DNA of 24,695 bases, from positions 1-24,695 of the forward strand of contig CAZPQC010000053.1 of the NCBI GenBank assembly GCA_964588525.1. Reading direction: 5' to 3'. The notes beneath the pieces were generated by a model. It saw nothing but the letters and a program-made list of their open reading frames with translations, made no database searches and had not been told where the DNA came from. Positions 5,995 to 13,613 of this stretch are shown here, one piece after another (position 1 is the first letter of the stretch; each line of letters opens with the position of its first letter). The position numbers and the translations under genes are program-made. Source of the stretch: JAFGQJ01 sp964588525 (lineage in GTDB: Bacteria; Spirochaetota; Spirochaetia; SZUA-6; DRHE01).

Positions 5995-7470
5995 CTACCC
6001 CTCCTTGTCGTAGTACAGTTTTTTCAACCACGACTTGCTGGCGTTTTCCAGCCCCGCAAACGTAAGGCTCCCCGCATCGGCTCCCCCCAGGATTCGCGTA
6101 AACACATCCAGATATCCTTGGGCGGTACGCTCCCAGGTGTAGCGGTCCAGGACCCGCCTGCGGCCGCGGTCCTGCATTTCCCGCCGGCGGGGTTCATCCG
6201 TGGCAAGTTTCAAAAGACCCCGGGCGATATCCCCGGGATCTTCCGGGTCGACGAGTACCCCATACGCCCCGCCGTTGTCCTGAAGGCTTTCCTGCGGGCC
6301 GCCGTTTCGGGTCACCACGGCGGGCAGACCGGCGGCCATGGCCTCCAAAGGAGCCAGACCGAAGGGCTCATAGACCGACGTCAGGGCAAAGATACCCCGC
6401 CGGCTCCGGCTCAGATAGCGATAGCAGGCGGCCAGCTCTTCCTGACTGTTCAGATCGAAGGCGCTCACGCAGCCCTGCAGGCCGCTCTCCCGGATCTGAC
6501 GGACGAGCCGCTCGAATACCCCTCGTTCTTCTCCCCGAAACTCCCCCTCCCAGCTCCGGAGAGGGTCGCGCACCCCTCGAGTGACGATCAGCAGATTGGC
6601 CGCCCGGCGGAGCTCTTCACTCACGACCCAGGCGCGGATCAGGCCCAGGTGGTTCTTTTTCGCATCGAGCCGGCTGGAGCAGACCACGGTGGCCAGTTTA
6701 CGGCGATCCGCCGGAATATCCCGTTCCAGCAGCTCCTCGACCCGATCGGTGATTTGTTCCTCCGATTCGCTCTGTCGATCCGAACCGAAGATCTCCAGAT
6801 TCACCCCCGGAGGAATCACGGCGAATTTACCCCGTTCCGCGGGGTCCACGGCACCTCGGTAGAGCCGATGGGCGTACTGCTCCTCCCGCTCCTGTTCGGT
6901 GCTGGTGACGATCCGGGCGGCCCGGGCCATGGAGACCCGCTCGGCGGCGATACGCCGGCCGAAGCGGAAGGTTTCCACAGCCCCGGCGAAATCCTCCTCT
7001 CCCCGGATGACCTTGTCCATCTTCTGGGCTCCCAGGCTGTGTCCGGTAAAGGTAAAGGCAGTTCCCCGCTGCTGCTGGATCAGCACGGCGGCCAAACCGC
7101 CGTCGGCGTAGTGTCCGGTGAGCATTTCGGGGAAGGTTTCTTCCTTTTCATAGAAAGCCAGAATTCGCCCGACCCACTCTTCGAGGTGGGGCCACAGCTC
7201 CTCCTTGGGCAGGAAGCCGGGAGGTCCGCAAGGAAACCGCAGGATACGGACATTTTCATGCCCCGGATAGCCGTCCCGGGACGCTGAGAATGCAGGCCAG
7301 GCGGGATCCTCGATGCGGCGGGTGATGATGTCCACCCTGTGCCCCAGTCGCCCGAGGGCAAGAGACAGCTCCTTGACGTAGACCAGCTGTCCCCCGAAAT
7401 CCGGATGCTGGGTCCATCCGAAGTCGCCGGGATCGAAGTTTCCCTGTGGATTCAAACAGGCAATGAGCAT
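5995..7470 (-). CDS. Sucrose-phosphate synthase (GT4 family)
   Basis: The protein has 491 residues. It begins with LNPQGNFDPGDFGWTQHPDF and GGQLVYVKELSLAL, which closely follow the N-terminal domain of Halothermothrix orenii sucrose-phosphate synthase as I recall it. GHSLGAQKMDK lies near residues 142-152. The C-terminal nucleotide-sugar domain carries SRLDAKKNH and YEPFGLAPLEAM, the latter being the E-x7-E motif of retaining GT-B enzymes. The length matches bacterial SPS without a phosphatase domain. The enzyme transfers glucose from a nucleotide sugar to fructose-6-phosphate in the cytoplasm. No sucrose-phosphate phosphatase gene is adjacent. Sucrose often serves as a compatible solute in halophiles, so salt adaptation is a plausible role. 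The ATG at 7470 has no clear ribosome site. The gene diverges from a LacI regulator. Confidence 0.88.
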   Translation of the reverse strand: MLIACLNPQGNFDPGDFGWTQHPDFGGQLVYVKELSLALGRLGHRVDIITRRIEDPAWPAFSASRDGYPGHENVRILRFPCGPPGFLPKEELWPHLEEWVGRILAFYEKEETFPEMLTGHYADGGLAAVLIQQQRGTAFTFTGHSLGAQKMDKVIRGEEDFAGAVETFRFGRRIAAERVSMARAARIVTSTEQEREEQYAHRLYRGAVDPAERGKFAVIPPGVNLEIFGSDRQSESEEQITDRVEELLERDIPADRRKLATVVCSSRLDAKKNHLGLIRAWVVSEELRRAANLLIVTRGVRDPLRSWEGEFRGEERGVFERLVRQIRESGLQGCVSAFDLNSQEELAACYRYLSRSRRGIFALTSVYEPFGLAPLEAMAAGLPAVVTRNGGPQESLQDNGGAYGVLVDPEDPGDIARGLLKLATDEPRRREMQDRGRRRVLDRYTWERTAQGYLDVFTRILGGADAGSLTFAGLENASKSWLKKLYYDKEG

Positions 7471-7497
7471 AATAGAAGAAAAAATGTTGAATAAACG

Positions 7498-7524
7498 TTG
7501 ACAAGTCTACACCAATCGTATAAT
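7498..7524 (+). promoter_or_regulatory. Promoter for the LacI-type regulator
   Basis: TTGACA (7498-7503) and TATAAT (7519-7524) are both perfect consensus hexamers but only 15 bases apart, shorter than the usual 17. This may make the promoter activator-dependent or deliberately weak. Confidence 0.6.
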
Positions 7525-7536
7525 TTTGTAAAGAGG

Positions 7537-7546
7537 TTTCATGAAA
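7537..7546. promoter_or_regulatory. Candidate LacI operator TTTCATGAAA
   Basis: This perfect 10-base palindrome lies just after the predicted start of the lacI-like transcript, between promoter and coding region, where an autoregulatory operator would sit. Most LacI operators have a central CG, which this lacks, so the assignment is tentative. Confidence 0.35.
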
Positions 7547-7575
7547 GCACTTACTTCGACAATAAAAGGTGTTTC

Positions 7576-8577
7576 ATGATGAGGCGGGATCCTACGATCT
7601 ACCAGGTTGCAGAAACCGCGGGGGTGAGCATCGCAACGGTCTCCCGGGTTCTGAACGCCCCACACCGGGTGAACGAGGATACCCGCAAGCGGGTTCTCAA
7701 GGCGATCGAGGAGCTTCACTTCGTTCCCAAGGCGGAAGCCAGCGCCAGAGCCCGAAAGGAGTTCAGGAGGATCGGGGTGCTCACCCCCTACTTCACCGAG
7801 CCCTCCTTTGTACAGCGGATGCGGGGCATATCGAACGTGTTGATGGGAAGCGAGTACGAGCTGATCGTGTACGCAGTCGAATCCCTGGCTCAGCTTCGAG
7901 GCTATCTGGACATGCTGCCGATCTCCCGCCGCATCGACGGGCTGATCATCATGTCCTTACCCCTGGCAAACGGGGATGCCGAGCGGATCCGGGACAACCA
8001 GCTGCAGACCATACTGATCGAGTACAACCATCCCTTCTTTTCGAGCATCGAAATCGACAACGAAAAAGGTGGACGGCTGGCCGCTGAGTACATGCTCGGC
8101 AAGGGATACCGGCGCATGGCCTTCATCGGCGAAGCGGGGGAGCCCCCCTACTCGCTTCATCCCTCAGCCTACCGGCTCACAGGATTCCAAAAAGCTCTGG
8201 CTGAAGCCGGGGTACCTCTGAACGAGGAGTACATCGGCTTGAACCCTCTGGACATGTGGAGGGTCAAAGAGCAGGCCAAACAATTCCTTGACCTTCCCGA
8301 ACCACCGGAGGCTATTTTCGCCTGCTCGGACATACAGGCGGCGGGGGTTCTCAAGGCCGCCCGTGAACGGGGATTGCGCATCCCAGAGGATCTGGCGGTT
8401 CTGGGTTTCGACAACATCGACCTGGCCGATTACATGGAGTTGACCACCATCGATCAGGCACTGGACGAATCGGGACGCTCCGCTGTAGAACTGCTGATCG
8501 CCCGCATGGCCAATCCCGAGCGCCCGATGCAGAGCATCAAGCTCCAGCTCAGCGTGATTGAGAGGAGTACCGTATAG
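7576..8577 (+). CDS. LacI-family transcriptional regulator of the alpha-glucoside importer
   Basis: The protein has 333 residues from the ATG at 7576, behind AAAGGTG; the next codon (7579) is also ATG. The longer open frame begins inside the promoter and is rejected. Residues 6-30 carry the LacI HTH (TIYQVAETAGVSIATVSRVL) with hinge-region residues to about 60. The rest is a periplasmic-binding-protein-like sensor with IGVLTPYF, GRLAAEYMLGKGYRRMAFIG and EAIFACSDIQAAGVL as typical segments. Such regulators bind a sugar or sugar phosphate and release their operators. It sits 150 bp upstream of the binding-protein gene in the same direction and diverges from sucrose-phosphate synthase, so it probably responds to sucrose or a related alpha-glucoside. 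Confidence 0.9.
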   Translation: MMRRDPTIYQVAETAGVSIATVSRVLNAPHRVNEDTRKRVLKAIEELHFVPKAEASARARKEFRRIGVLTPYFTEPSFVQRMRGISNVLMGSEYELIVYAVESLAQLRGYLDMLPISRRIDGLIIMSLPLANGDAERIRDNQLQTILIEYNHPFFSSIEIDNEKGGRLAAEYMLGKGYRRMAFIGEAGEPPYSLHPSAYRLTGFQKALAEAGVPLNEEYIGLNPLDMWRVKEQAKQFLDLPEPPEAIFACSDIQAAGVLKAARERGLRIPEDLAVLGFDNIDLADYMELTTIDQALDESGRSAVELLIARMANPERPMQSIKLQLSVIERSTV

Positions 8578-8626
8578 ATCATGGCGACTTCGAAAACAAC
8601 CAAATTCATGCCTGAAGGAGGTAAAA

Positions 8627-8653
8627 ATGAAAAAAGACGATCCCTTCCCCTAA
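8627..8653 (+). CDS. Eight-codon leader ORF (MKKDDPFP) with near-perfect ribosome site
   Basis: AAGGAGGT (8615-8622) lies 4 bases before an ATG that encodes only MKKDDPFP before TAA at 8651-8653. It is the best ribosome site in the lacI-aglE gap, better than that of the binding-protein gene itself. It could be a regulatory leader peptide, a ribosome standby site, or the remnant of a gene start. Nothing shows that it is translated. Confidence 0.35.
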   Translation: MKKDDPFP

Positions 8654-8664
8654 CCAGGGACGAT

Positions 8665-8685
8665 ACGTTTTCTGAAGAAATACGT
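8665..8685 (+). other. Imperfect hairpin in the lacI-aglE leader
   Basis: ACGTTTTC (8665-8672) pairs with GAAA-t-ACGT (8677-8685), with a TGAA tetraloop and one bulged base. It lies between the leader mini-ORF and the ribosome site of the binding-protein gene. It may affect transcript stability or initiation; no U-run follows. Confidence 0.35.
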
Positions 8686-8727
8686 GTTCGTTCAAACCAA
8701 GAAAAAAATTTTAGAAAGGAGTACTAC

Positions 8728-10005
8728 ATGAAGAAGTACTTAGTGATTGCACTCGCCCTCCTGGTAGTCGCCGGCTTCGCATTCGCCGGCGGCAGCCAGT
8801 CACCATCCAGCACCAGCGGCGCGAAAGTCGTCAAAGTGTTCGGCGCTTTCGTCGACCAGGAAGAGGTGCGCTTCAATGAAGCGATGAAGCCCTTCGAAGC
8901 GAGAACGGGAATCGATGTCCAGTACGAAGCTTCGAAGGAATTCGAAACCCTGATCTTCGTGCAGGTGGAGGGTGGAAATCCGCCGGACGTCGCCGCCCTT
9001 CCCCAGCCCGGCCTGATGAACAAGCTGGCCGATAGGGGCGCTCTGGTACCGCTGTGGCCGGGCATCAAGGACATCATCAGCAAGAATTACGCGCCGGTCT
9101 GGCTGGAGCTGGGCTCCTACAAAGGCACGACATACGGGGTGTTCCACCGGGTGAACATGAAGAGCCTGGTCTGGTATCCGAAGAAAGCCTGGGAAGACGC
9201 GGGCCTCACCACCCCCACCACCTGGAGTGAATTGGAAGCCCTGGAGAACAAGGCAATCGGACAGGGCCAGGTGCCCTGGACCGTGGGCTTTGAAAGCGGC
9301 GGAGCCACCGGCTGGGTCGGCACCGACTGGGTGGAAGACATCATGCTGCGCACCGCCGGTCCCCAGGTCTACGACCAGTGGGTCAAGCACCAGATCCCCT
9401 TCAACGATCCAAGGGTGAAGAATGCGGTCCAGATCATGGGCAAACGCCTCCGGGACCCCAAGTACGTGTACGGTGGACCCCAGTACGTTCTGACCACCTA
9501 TTTCGGGGACGCTCCCAACATCATGTTCGACAATCCCCCCAAGGCCTGGATGCACAAGCAGGGCAACTTCATCACCGGCTTCTTCCCCGAAAACATACAG
9601 GCCAATCTCGATGCAGAGGTGGGGCTGTTCGGCTTCCCCCAGATCGATTCCCAGTGGGGAACCCCGGCTCTGGGCGGCGGTGACCAGTTCACGATGTTCA
9701 ACGATCGGCCGGAGGTGCGCCAGTTCATGGAGTATCTGGCTACCTGGGAGTCCGGAAAATCTTGGGCAGCAGCTGGAGGGGCCCTGTTCCCCTACAAGAC
9801 TCAGGACCTGAACGCCTATCCGACGGCGATCGAGAGAAAGCAGGCGGAGCTCCTGCTCAACGCCAAGGTCTTCCGTTTCGATGCCTCGGACCTGATGCCC
9901 GCCGAAGTCGGAGCCGGTACCTTCTGGACTGGCATGGTCGACTACGTCAGCGGGGTCAGCGTAGACAAGGTCCTCAACGACATCGAGGCCAGTTGGCCCA
10001 AGTAA
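8728..10005 (+). CDS. Alpha-glucoside ABC transporter substrate-binding protein (AglE-type)
   Basis: The protein has 425 residues from the ATG at 8728 (ribosome site AAAGGAG). Residues 1-20 are a signal peptide with a KK start, a hydrophobic core and an AFA cleavage site before GGSQ. There is no lipobox cysteine, so the mature protein should be free or held by other means. The rest is a family-1 extracellular solute-binding protein with VKVFGAFVDQEEVRF, TTYGVFHRVNMKSLVWYPKK and FFPENIQANLDAEVG, resembling AglE of rhizobial alpha-glucoside systems. AglE-type proteins bind sucrose, maltose or trehalose. A strong hairpin terminator follows the gene, consistent with higher expression of the binding protein than of the permeases. 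Confidence 0.88.
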   Translation: MKKYLVIALALLVVAGFAFAGGSQSPSSTSGAKVVKVFGAFVDQEEVRFNEAMKPFEARTGIDVQYEASKEFETLIFVQVEGGNPPDVAALPQPGLMNKLADRGALVPLWPGIKDIISKNYAPVWLELGSYKGTTYGVFHRVNMKSLVWYPKKAWEDAGLTTPTTWSELEALENKAIGQGQVPWTVGFESGGATGWVGTDWVEDIMLRTAGPQVYDQWVKHQIPFNDPRVKNAVQIMGKRLRDPKYVYGGPQYVLTTYFGDAPNIMFDNPPKAWMHKQGNFITGFFPENIQANLDAEVGLFGFPQIDSQWGTPALGGGDQFTMFNDRPEVRQFMEYLATWESGKSWAAAGGALFPYKTQDLNAYPTAIERKQAELLLNAKVFRFDASDLMPAEVGAGTFWTGMVDYVSGVSVDKVLNDIEASWPK

Positions 10006-10031
10006 TCGGCCTCGCCGTCAGGTAAATTGCG

Positions 10032-10071
10032 TTGGACGGTTTCCCTCGACAGGGGAACCGTCCAACTTTTT
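10032..10071 (+). terminator. Strong stem-loop and T-run after the binding-protein gene
   Basis: A 14-bp stem (10032-10045 with 10052-10065, one G-U pair) closes a 6-base loop, TCGACA, and is followed by CTTTTT. It fits an intrinsic terminator or a partial-readthrough and 3'-end-stabilising hairpin between an ABC binding-protein gene and its permeases. Confidence 0.85.
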
Positions 10072-10072
10072 C

Positions 10073-10102
10073 TTGATCACCTTTCCAGTTCATGGATATG
10101 AT
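10073..10102 (+). promoter_or_regulatory. Possible internal promoter for the permease genes
   Basis: TTGATC (10073-10078) and TATGAT (10097-10102) are 18 bases apart, directly after the terminator and before the AAGGAGG ribosome site of the first permease. Confidence 0.4.
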
Positions 10103-10127
10103 ACATAGATAAGGAGGCTACAACATC

Positions 10128-11395
10128 ATGGAAGATTTCGAAAAAACCAAACGCCCGAAAGGCTTTTTCCCCAACTTGTGGTTGTTCCTCTGGCGGATGC
10201 TGATCGCCATCGTGGTTCCGGGACTCGGCTTCATAGTGATGTACGCGGGCTTTCGCTTCCTCAGAGACAGCAACGCTCCGGCGGCGGTCATTGCGGTCGT
10301 GGCCATCATCTGGGGCGTAGGCGGTGTGGCGATGCTGTTCTTTCTCACAAACTGGGTGATCACCCAGTTCGGTCCCACCTGGCGCAGGCGGCTGCAGCCC
10401 TTTCTCTTCGTGGGTCCCGCTCTGGCCATCCTTGGCTGGTACCTGGTCCTGCCGACTTTGCGCAGCCTGTACCTGAGTTTTTTCGGTCCGGCTTCGAACA
10501 AGTTCGTGGGCCTGGCCAACTACGCCTACGTATTCACCGACCGGGTCATGCTGACCGCCTTCCGCAACAATCTCCTCTGGCTGGTTTTGGGTACCGGCTT
10601 AAGCGTGCTGCTGGGGCTGATCATCGCCCTCATGGCCGAACGTTCCCATCTGGAGAAGTTCTCCAAGGCGCTGATCTTCCTTCCCCTGGCCATCTCCTTC
10701 ATCGGGGCCGGGGTGATCTGGAAATTCGTCTATGCCTATCAGCCAGCCGGGGCCTCCCAGATCGGCATCCTGAACGCGATCGTGACCGCCTTTGGCGGAC
10801 AGCCGGTCGGNNNNNNNNNNNNNNNNNNNNNNNNNNNNNNNNNNNNNNNNNNNNNNNNNNNNNNNNNNNNNNNNNNNNNNNNNNNNNNNNNNNNNNNNNN
10901 NNNNNNNNNNCCCAGATCGGCATCCTGAACGCGATCGTGACCGCCTTTGGCGGACAGCCGGTCGGCTGGCTCACCGCCCGTCCCTGGAACACGCTCTTCC
11001 TGATCATCATCCTGGTGTGGATGCAGACCGGCTTTGCCATGATCGTACTGTCCGCGGCCCTGCGCGGCGTTCCCACTTCCCTCAAAGAAGCGGCCCGCAT
11101 CGACGGCGCCAGGGAGCTGCGGGTAATCACCAGCATCGTGATCCCCTACATTCGGGGCACGATCGTCACCGTTTCTACCACCATCCTGATCATCACTCTG
11201 AAGATCTGGGACATCGTATACTCGATGACCAACGGGCTGTACGGCACAGAAGTGCTGGCCAGCCAGCAGTACAAGCAGATGTTCAAATTCCTCAACTACG
11301 GGCGTGGCTCGGCCATCGCCATAGTACTCCTGATCGCGGTCATCCCGGTGATGTGGTACAACCTGAAACAATTCATGCAGAGGGAGGTGTTCTGA
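10128..11395 (+). CDS. Alpha-glucoside ABC transporter permease AglF-type (interrupted by assembly gap)
   Basis: The gene starts at the ATG at 10128 behind AAGGAGG and ends at 11395. It is cut by 100 Ns whose flanks are the same 55 bases. If the Ns and one flank copy (155 nt in all) are removed, the frame is continuous and encodes 370 residues. The N-terminus has two extra membrane segments (about residues 17-48 and 55-80) before the MalF-type core, a feature of AglF proteins. FVGPALAILGWYLVLPTLRS is the first core helix. EAARIDGARELRVITSIVIP is the cytoplasmic EAA loop that contacts the ATPase. It forms the sugar channel with the next gene. No ATP-binding subunit lies nearby, so a shared MsmK/UgpC-type ATPase is expected elsewhere. 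Confidence 0.85.
10756..10965. other. Assembly gap of 100 N flanked by identical 55-base contig ends
   Basis: The 55 bases at 10756-10810 are repeated exactly at 10911-10965, on each side of 100 Ns (10811-10910). The repeated stretch encodes the same QIGILNAIVTAFGGQPVG segment. Collapsing the overlap restores a single intact permease frame. The gap is therefore best explained as two contigs that overlap by one k-mer but were joined with placeholder Ns. Confidence 0.93.
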
Positions 11396-12294
11396 TGGCT
11401 GTTAGTGAAGAAAAGGAAAACAAAAGCGTACTGGTCACGGTCATCCTGCTCATCCTGTGTCTGGCCTGGTCGATTCCCACCATCGGGCTGTTGATTACTT
11501 CCTTCAGAAACCGGGACGTGGTCAACCGCAGCGGCTGGTGGACCGTGGTACGGGATCCCGAATTCACTGTTGAAAACTACAGGCAGGTCCTGGCGGGGAA
11601 GGACATCACCTATGTGGATGCCGAGGGCAGGACGGTCACGATCCGTTCCGAGAACCTGCTCCGGGCCTTTCTCAACAGCGTCACCGTCACCATACCCGCG
11701 GTGGTGATCCCGATCCTCATCGCTGCCTTCGCCGCTTACGGCTTCGCCTGGGTGGATTTTCCGGGAAGAAAAATCTTCTTCACGGTCGTAGTCGCCCTGC
11801 TGGTCGTTCCCCTTCAGATCTCCCTGATCCCCATACTGAGGGACTACCTCAAGCTGCAGATCAACGGCACCTTCCTGGCCATTTGGCTGGCCCACACCGG
11901 ATTCGGCCTGCCCCTGGCCATCTACCTGCTGTTCAACTACATCTCCACCATCCCCCGCTCGATTCTGGAATCGGCGTTTATCGACGGCTACACCCACTTC
12001 TGGATCTTCATCTACCTGATCCTGCCGTTGTCCGTTCCCGCTCTGGCCGCCTTCGCCATCTTCCAGTTCGTGTGGGTATGGAACGACCTCCTGGTGGCCA
12101 TGGTATTTCTTGGAACCGAACCGAGCGTCGCCGTGTTGACCCAGCGGCTCCTCAACATGATCGGCACCCGCGGCCAGGACTGGCACCTGCTCACCGCCGG
12201 TGCGTTCGTGTCCATGGTCCTGCCACTGATTATCTTCTTCGCCCTGCAGCGCTTCTTCGTGCGGGGATTGCTGGCCGGCTCGATTAAAGGATAG
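11395..12294 (+). CDS. Alpha-glucoside ABC transporter permease AglG-type
   Basis: The protein has 299 residues. Its ATG overlaps the upstream TGA by one base (TGATG) and AGGGAGGT is the ribosome site. It is a MalG-type inner-membrane permease with an N-terminal helix (about residues 12-34), a periplasmic loop and five further helices. ESAFIDGYTHFWIFIYLILP near residue 190 is the EAA loop, with Ser in place of the second Ala. The large first periplasmic loop (about 35-95, with TVENYRQVLAGK) is typical of AglG. It pairs with the AglF-type protein. The operon ends 15 bp from a convergent gene, with no enzyme or ATPase gene following. Confidence 0.9.
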   Translation: MAVSEEKENKSVLVTVILLILCLAWSIPTIGLLITSFRNRDVVNRSGWWTVVRDPEFTVENYRQVLAGKDITYVDAEGRTVTIRSENLLRAFLNSVTVTIPAVVIPILIAAFAAYGFAWVDFPGRKIFFTVVVALLVVPLQISLIPILRDYLKLQINGTFLAIWLAHTGFGLPLAIYLLFNYISTIPRSILESAFIDGYTHFWIFIYLILPLSVPALAAFAIFQFVWVWNDLLVAMVFLGTEPSVAVLTQRLLNMIGTRGQDWHLLTAGAFVSMVLPLIIFFALQRFFVRGLLAGSIKG

Positions 12295-12309
12295 GCACCA
12301 CGGCGGTCA

Positions 12310-13548
12310 CTAGAACAAATACAGGGGGTAGGAGTCGGGATTCTTGCCGAACAGGGTGATCTGGTCCACCTGACGGATCTTCTCTCCCAGGCACAGGGCA
12401 AAGAGGCAGCGCTCCACCCCCAGTCCGCCGCCGAAGGTCTCGGGGAACAGCGCTCTGCCCTCCCCGTCTCTCTGGGAGGCTGCCAGAAGGAAAGGCCCGT
12501 ATCCGCCCAGCTCGTCGATGTTCCCGACATTGTCGCCCTCAATCTTCGGGCGCACATCGATGATCTTGTTGTCGATCAGCCGCTCCACGATGGTCTCGAA
12601 CAGCCATTCCCGCAGGCCTCCGGAGAGCACCTCGTAGGCAGGTCCGTACCGGTTGTCGCTGCGCTGCAGGCTCTGGGCGCAGAGGTCGTAGTTGTAGATC
12701 TGCTTCGAGTCGAACTCCGCGAGGGGGACCTTGCCTCCATCCGCTTTCAGATAGGGGTAGATCAGGTCGTAGTTTTCCCGTAGAAGGCCGGTGATCCAGA
12801 AGAACTGTCCTTTCACGGTCTGTCCCAGGGGCTGCTCGATCGCCCTGGTGCCCAGCCGCTTCACAGCCTCATCCTTGAGAAAGCGGGGAAAGGGTGATTT
12901 GGGCTCTTCCACGGCCACACCCAGGGCCTTGAGATTCTCTTCATTCGTGTCGAGGATCGCTTTAACGGCAGTCGTGATGAGACGCTCGAAGAAGGCGAGG
13001 GCTTTCTCATGGTCCTCCCGCAGGATCTGCTCCACCCGCCCGCTCTCGTGGAGATAGGCATCCAGGTCGATACCACTATTGCGGCGCACCTCGATATCCA
13101 TCTGGGAAAAATCGATCAGGTACTTGCCCCGCTGGACCCGGTTGGGACTCTCCATCTCCAGGCGGATGTTGGGAGAATCCACGAAGATCCCCTTGATTCG
13201 CGGATTGAACAATGCCAGCAGCTTGGAGTAGATCATCGAATGGGTGGTCATGTAGGTCTGGCCCTTGTAGCGGATCGAGGGGGTGTGCTCCACGTCGTGG
13301 GCCAACGGGTCGGTGACCGGGCTCAAGGACACCCGCTCGATGTTGAAAAGCCCCTCTTTTGCCAACTGCAGCTGCAGGGCATTGACGAAGGTCGTGCGGA
13401 TGGCCAGGGCGTTGTACAGATCATCCCCCAGCCACTTGTCGATGTAGTCCCTGCGGATGAACTCCCCCAGAGAGCTGCCGCTCTCCACCAGCGCCGCCTG
13501 GTAGTTGAACAGACTCTGACCGACGTATTCCTCGATTGACTCGTGCAT
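12310..13548 (-). CDS. Class II aminoacyl-tRNA synthetase-like protein (AsnRS/AspRS catalytic core, no anticodon domain)
   Basis: The protein has 412 residues with ribosome site GGAAGGAG. YLIDFSQMDIEV near residues 143-154 resembles the 'F-x-Q-x-D-I-E' segment of AspRS/AsnRS, and FGGGLGVERCLFAL near 370-383 is class II motif 3 with the ATP-binding Arg. There is no N-terminal OB-fold anticodon domain; the N-terminal 75 residues are instead a helical region. Such tRNA-independent paralogues include archaeal asparagine synthetase-related proteins, so ATP-dependent asparagine synthesis is plausible, but other amidation or ligation reactions cannot be excluded. It is not the classical AsnA sequence. 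The gene lies 65 bp behind the alcohol dehydrogenase gene in the same direction and converges on the permease operon. Confidence 0.72.
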   Translation of the reverse strand: MHESIEEYVGQSLFNYQAALVESGSSLGEFIRRDYIDKWLGDDLYNALAIRTTFVNALQLQLAKEGLFNIERVSLSPVTDPLAHDVEHTPSIRYKGQTYMTTHSMIYSKLLALFNPRIKGIFVDSPNIRLEMESPNRVQRGKYLIDFSQMDIEVRRNSGIDLDAYLHESGRVEQILREDHEKALAFFERLITTAVKAILDTNEENLKALGVAVEEPKSPFPRFLKDEAVKRLGTRAIEQPLGQTVKGQFFWITGLLRENYDLIYPYLKADGGKVPLAEFDSKQIYNYDLCAQSLQRSDNRYGPAYEVLSGGLREWLFETIVERLIDNKIIDVRPKIEGDNVGNIDELGGYGPFLLAASQRDGEGRALFPETFGGGLGVERCLFALCLGEKIRQVDQITLFGKNPDSYPLYLF

Positions 13549-13613
13549 GCCTTGCTCCTTCCCGCTGCCGATGATGAGTATGATAGGTTGCCAGTATAGC
13601 GAAAAAAACGATT

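Noticed and set aside
10756..10965. A real tandem duplication of 55 bases
   Set aside because: The copies flank exactly 100 Ns, and joining them as an overlap restores the reading frame, which fits a scaffolding artefact far better.
12310..13548. Classical AsnA aspartate-ammonia ligase
   Set aside because: The sequence does not follow AsnA; it aligns by motif with the AspRS/AsnRS catalytic core and is longer.
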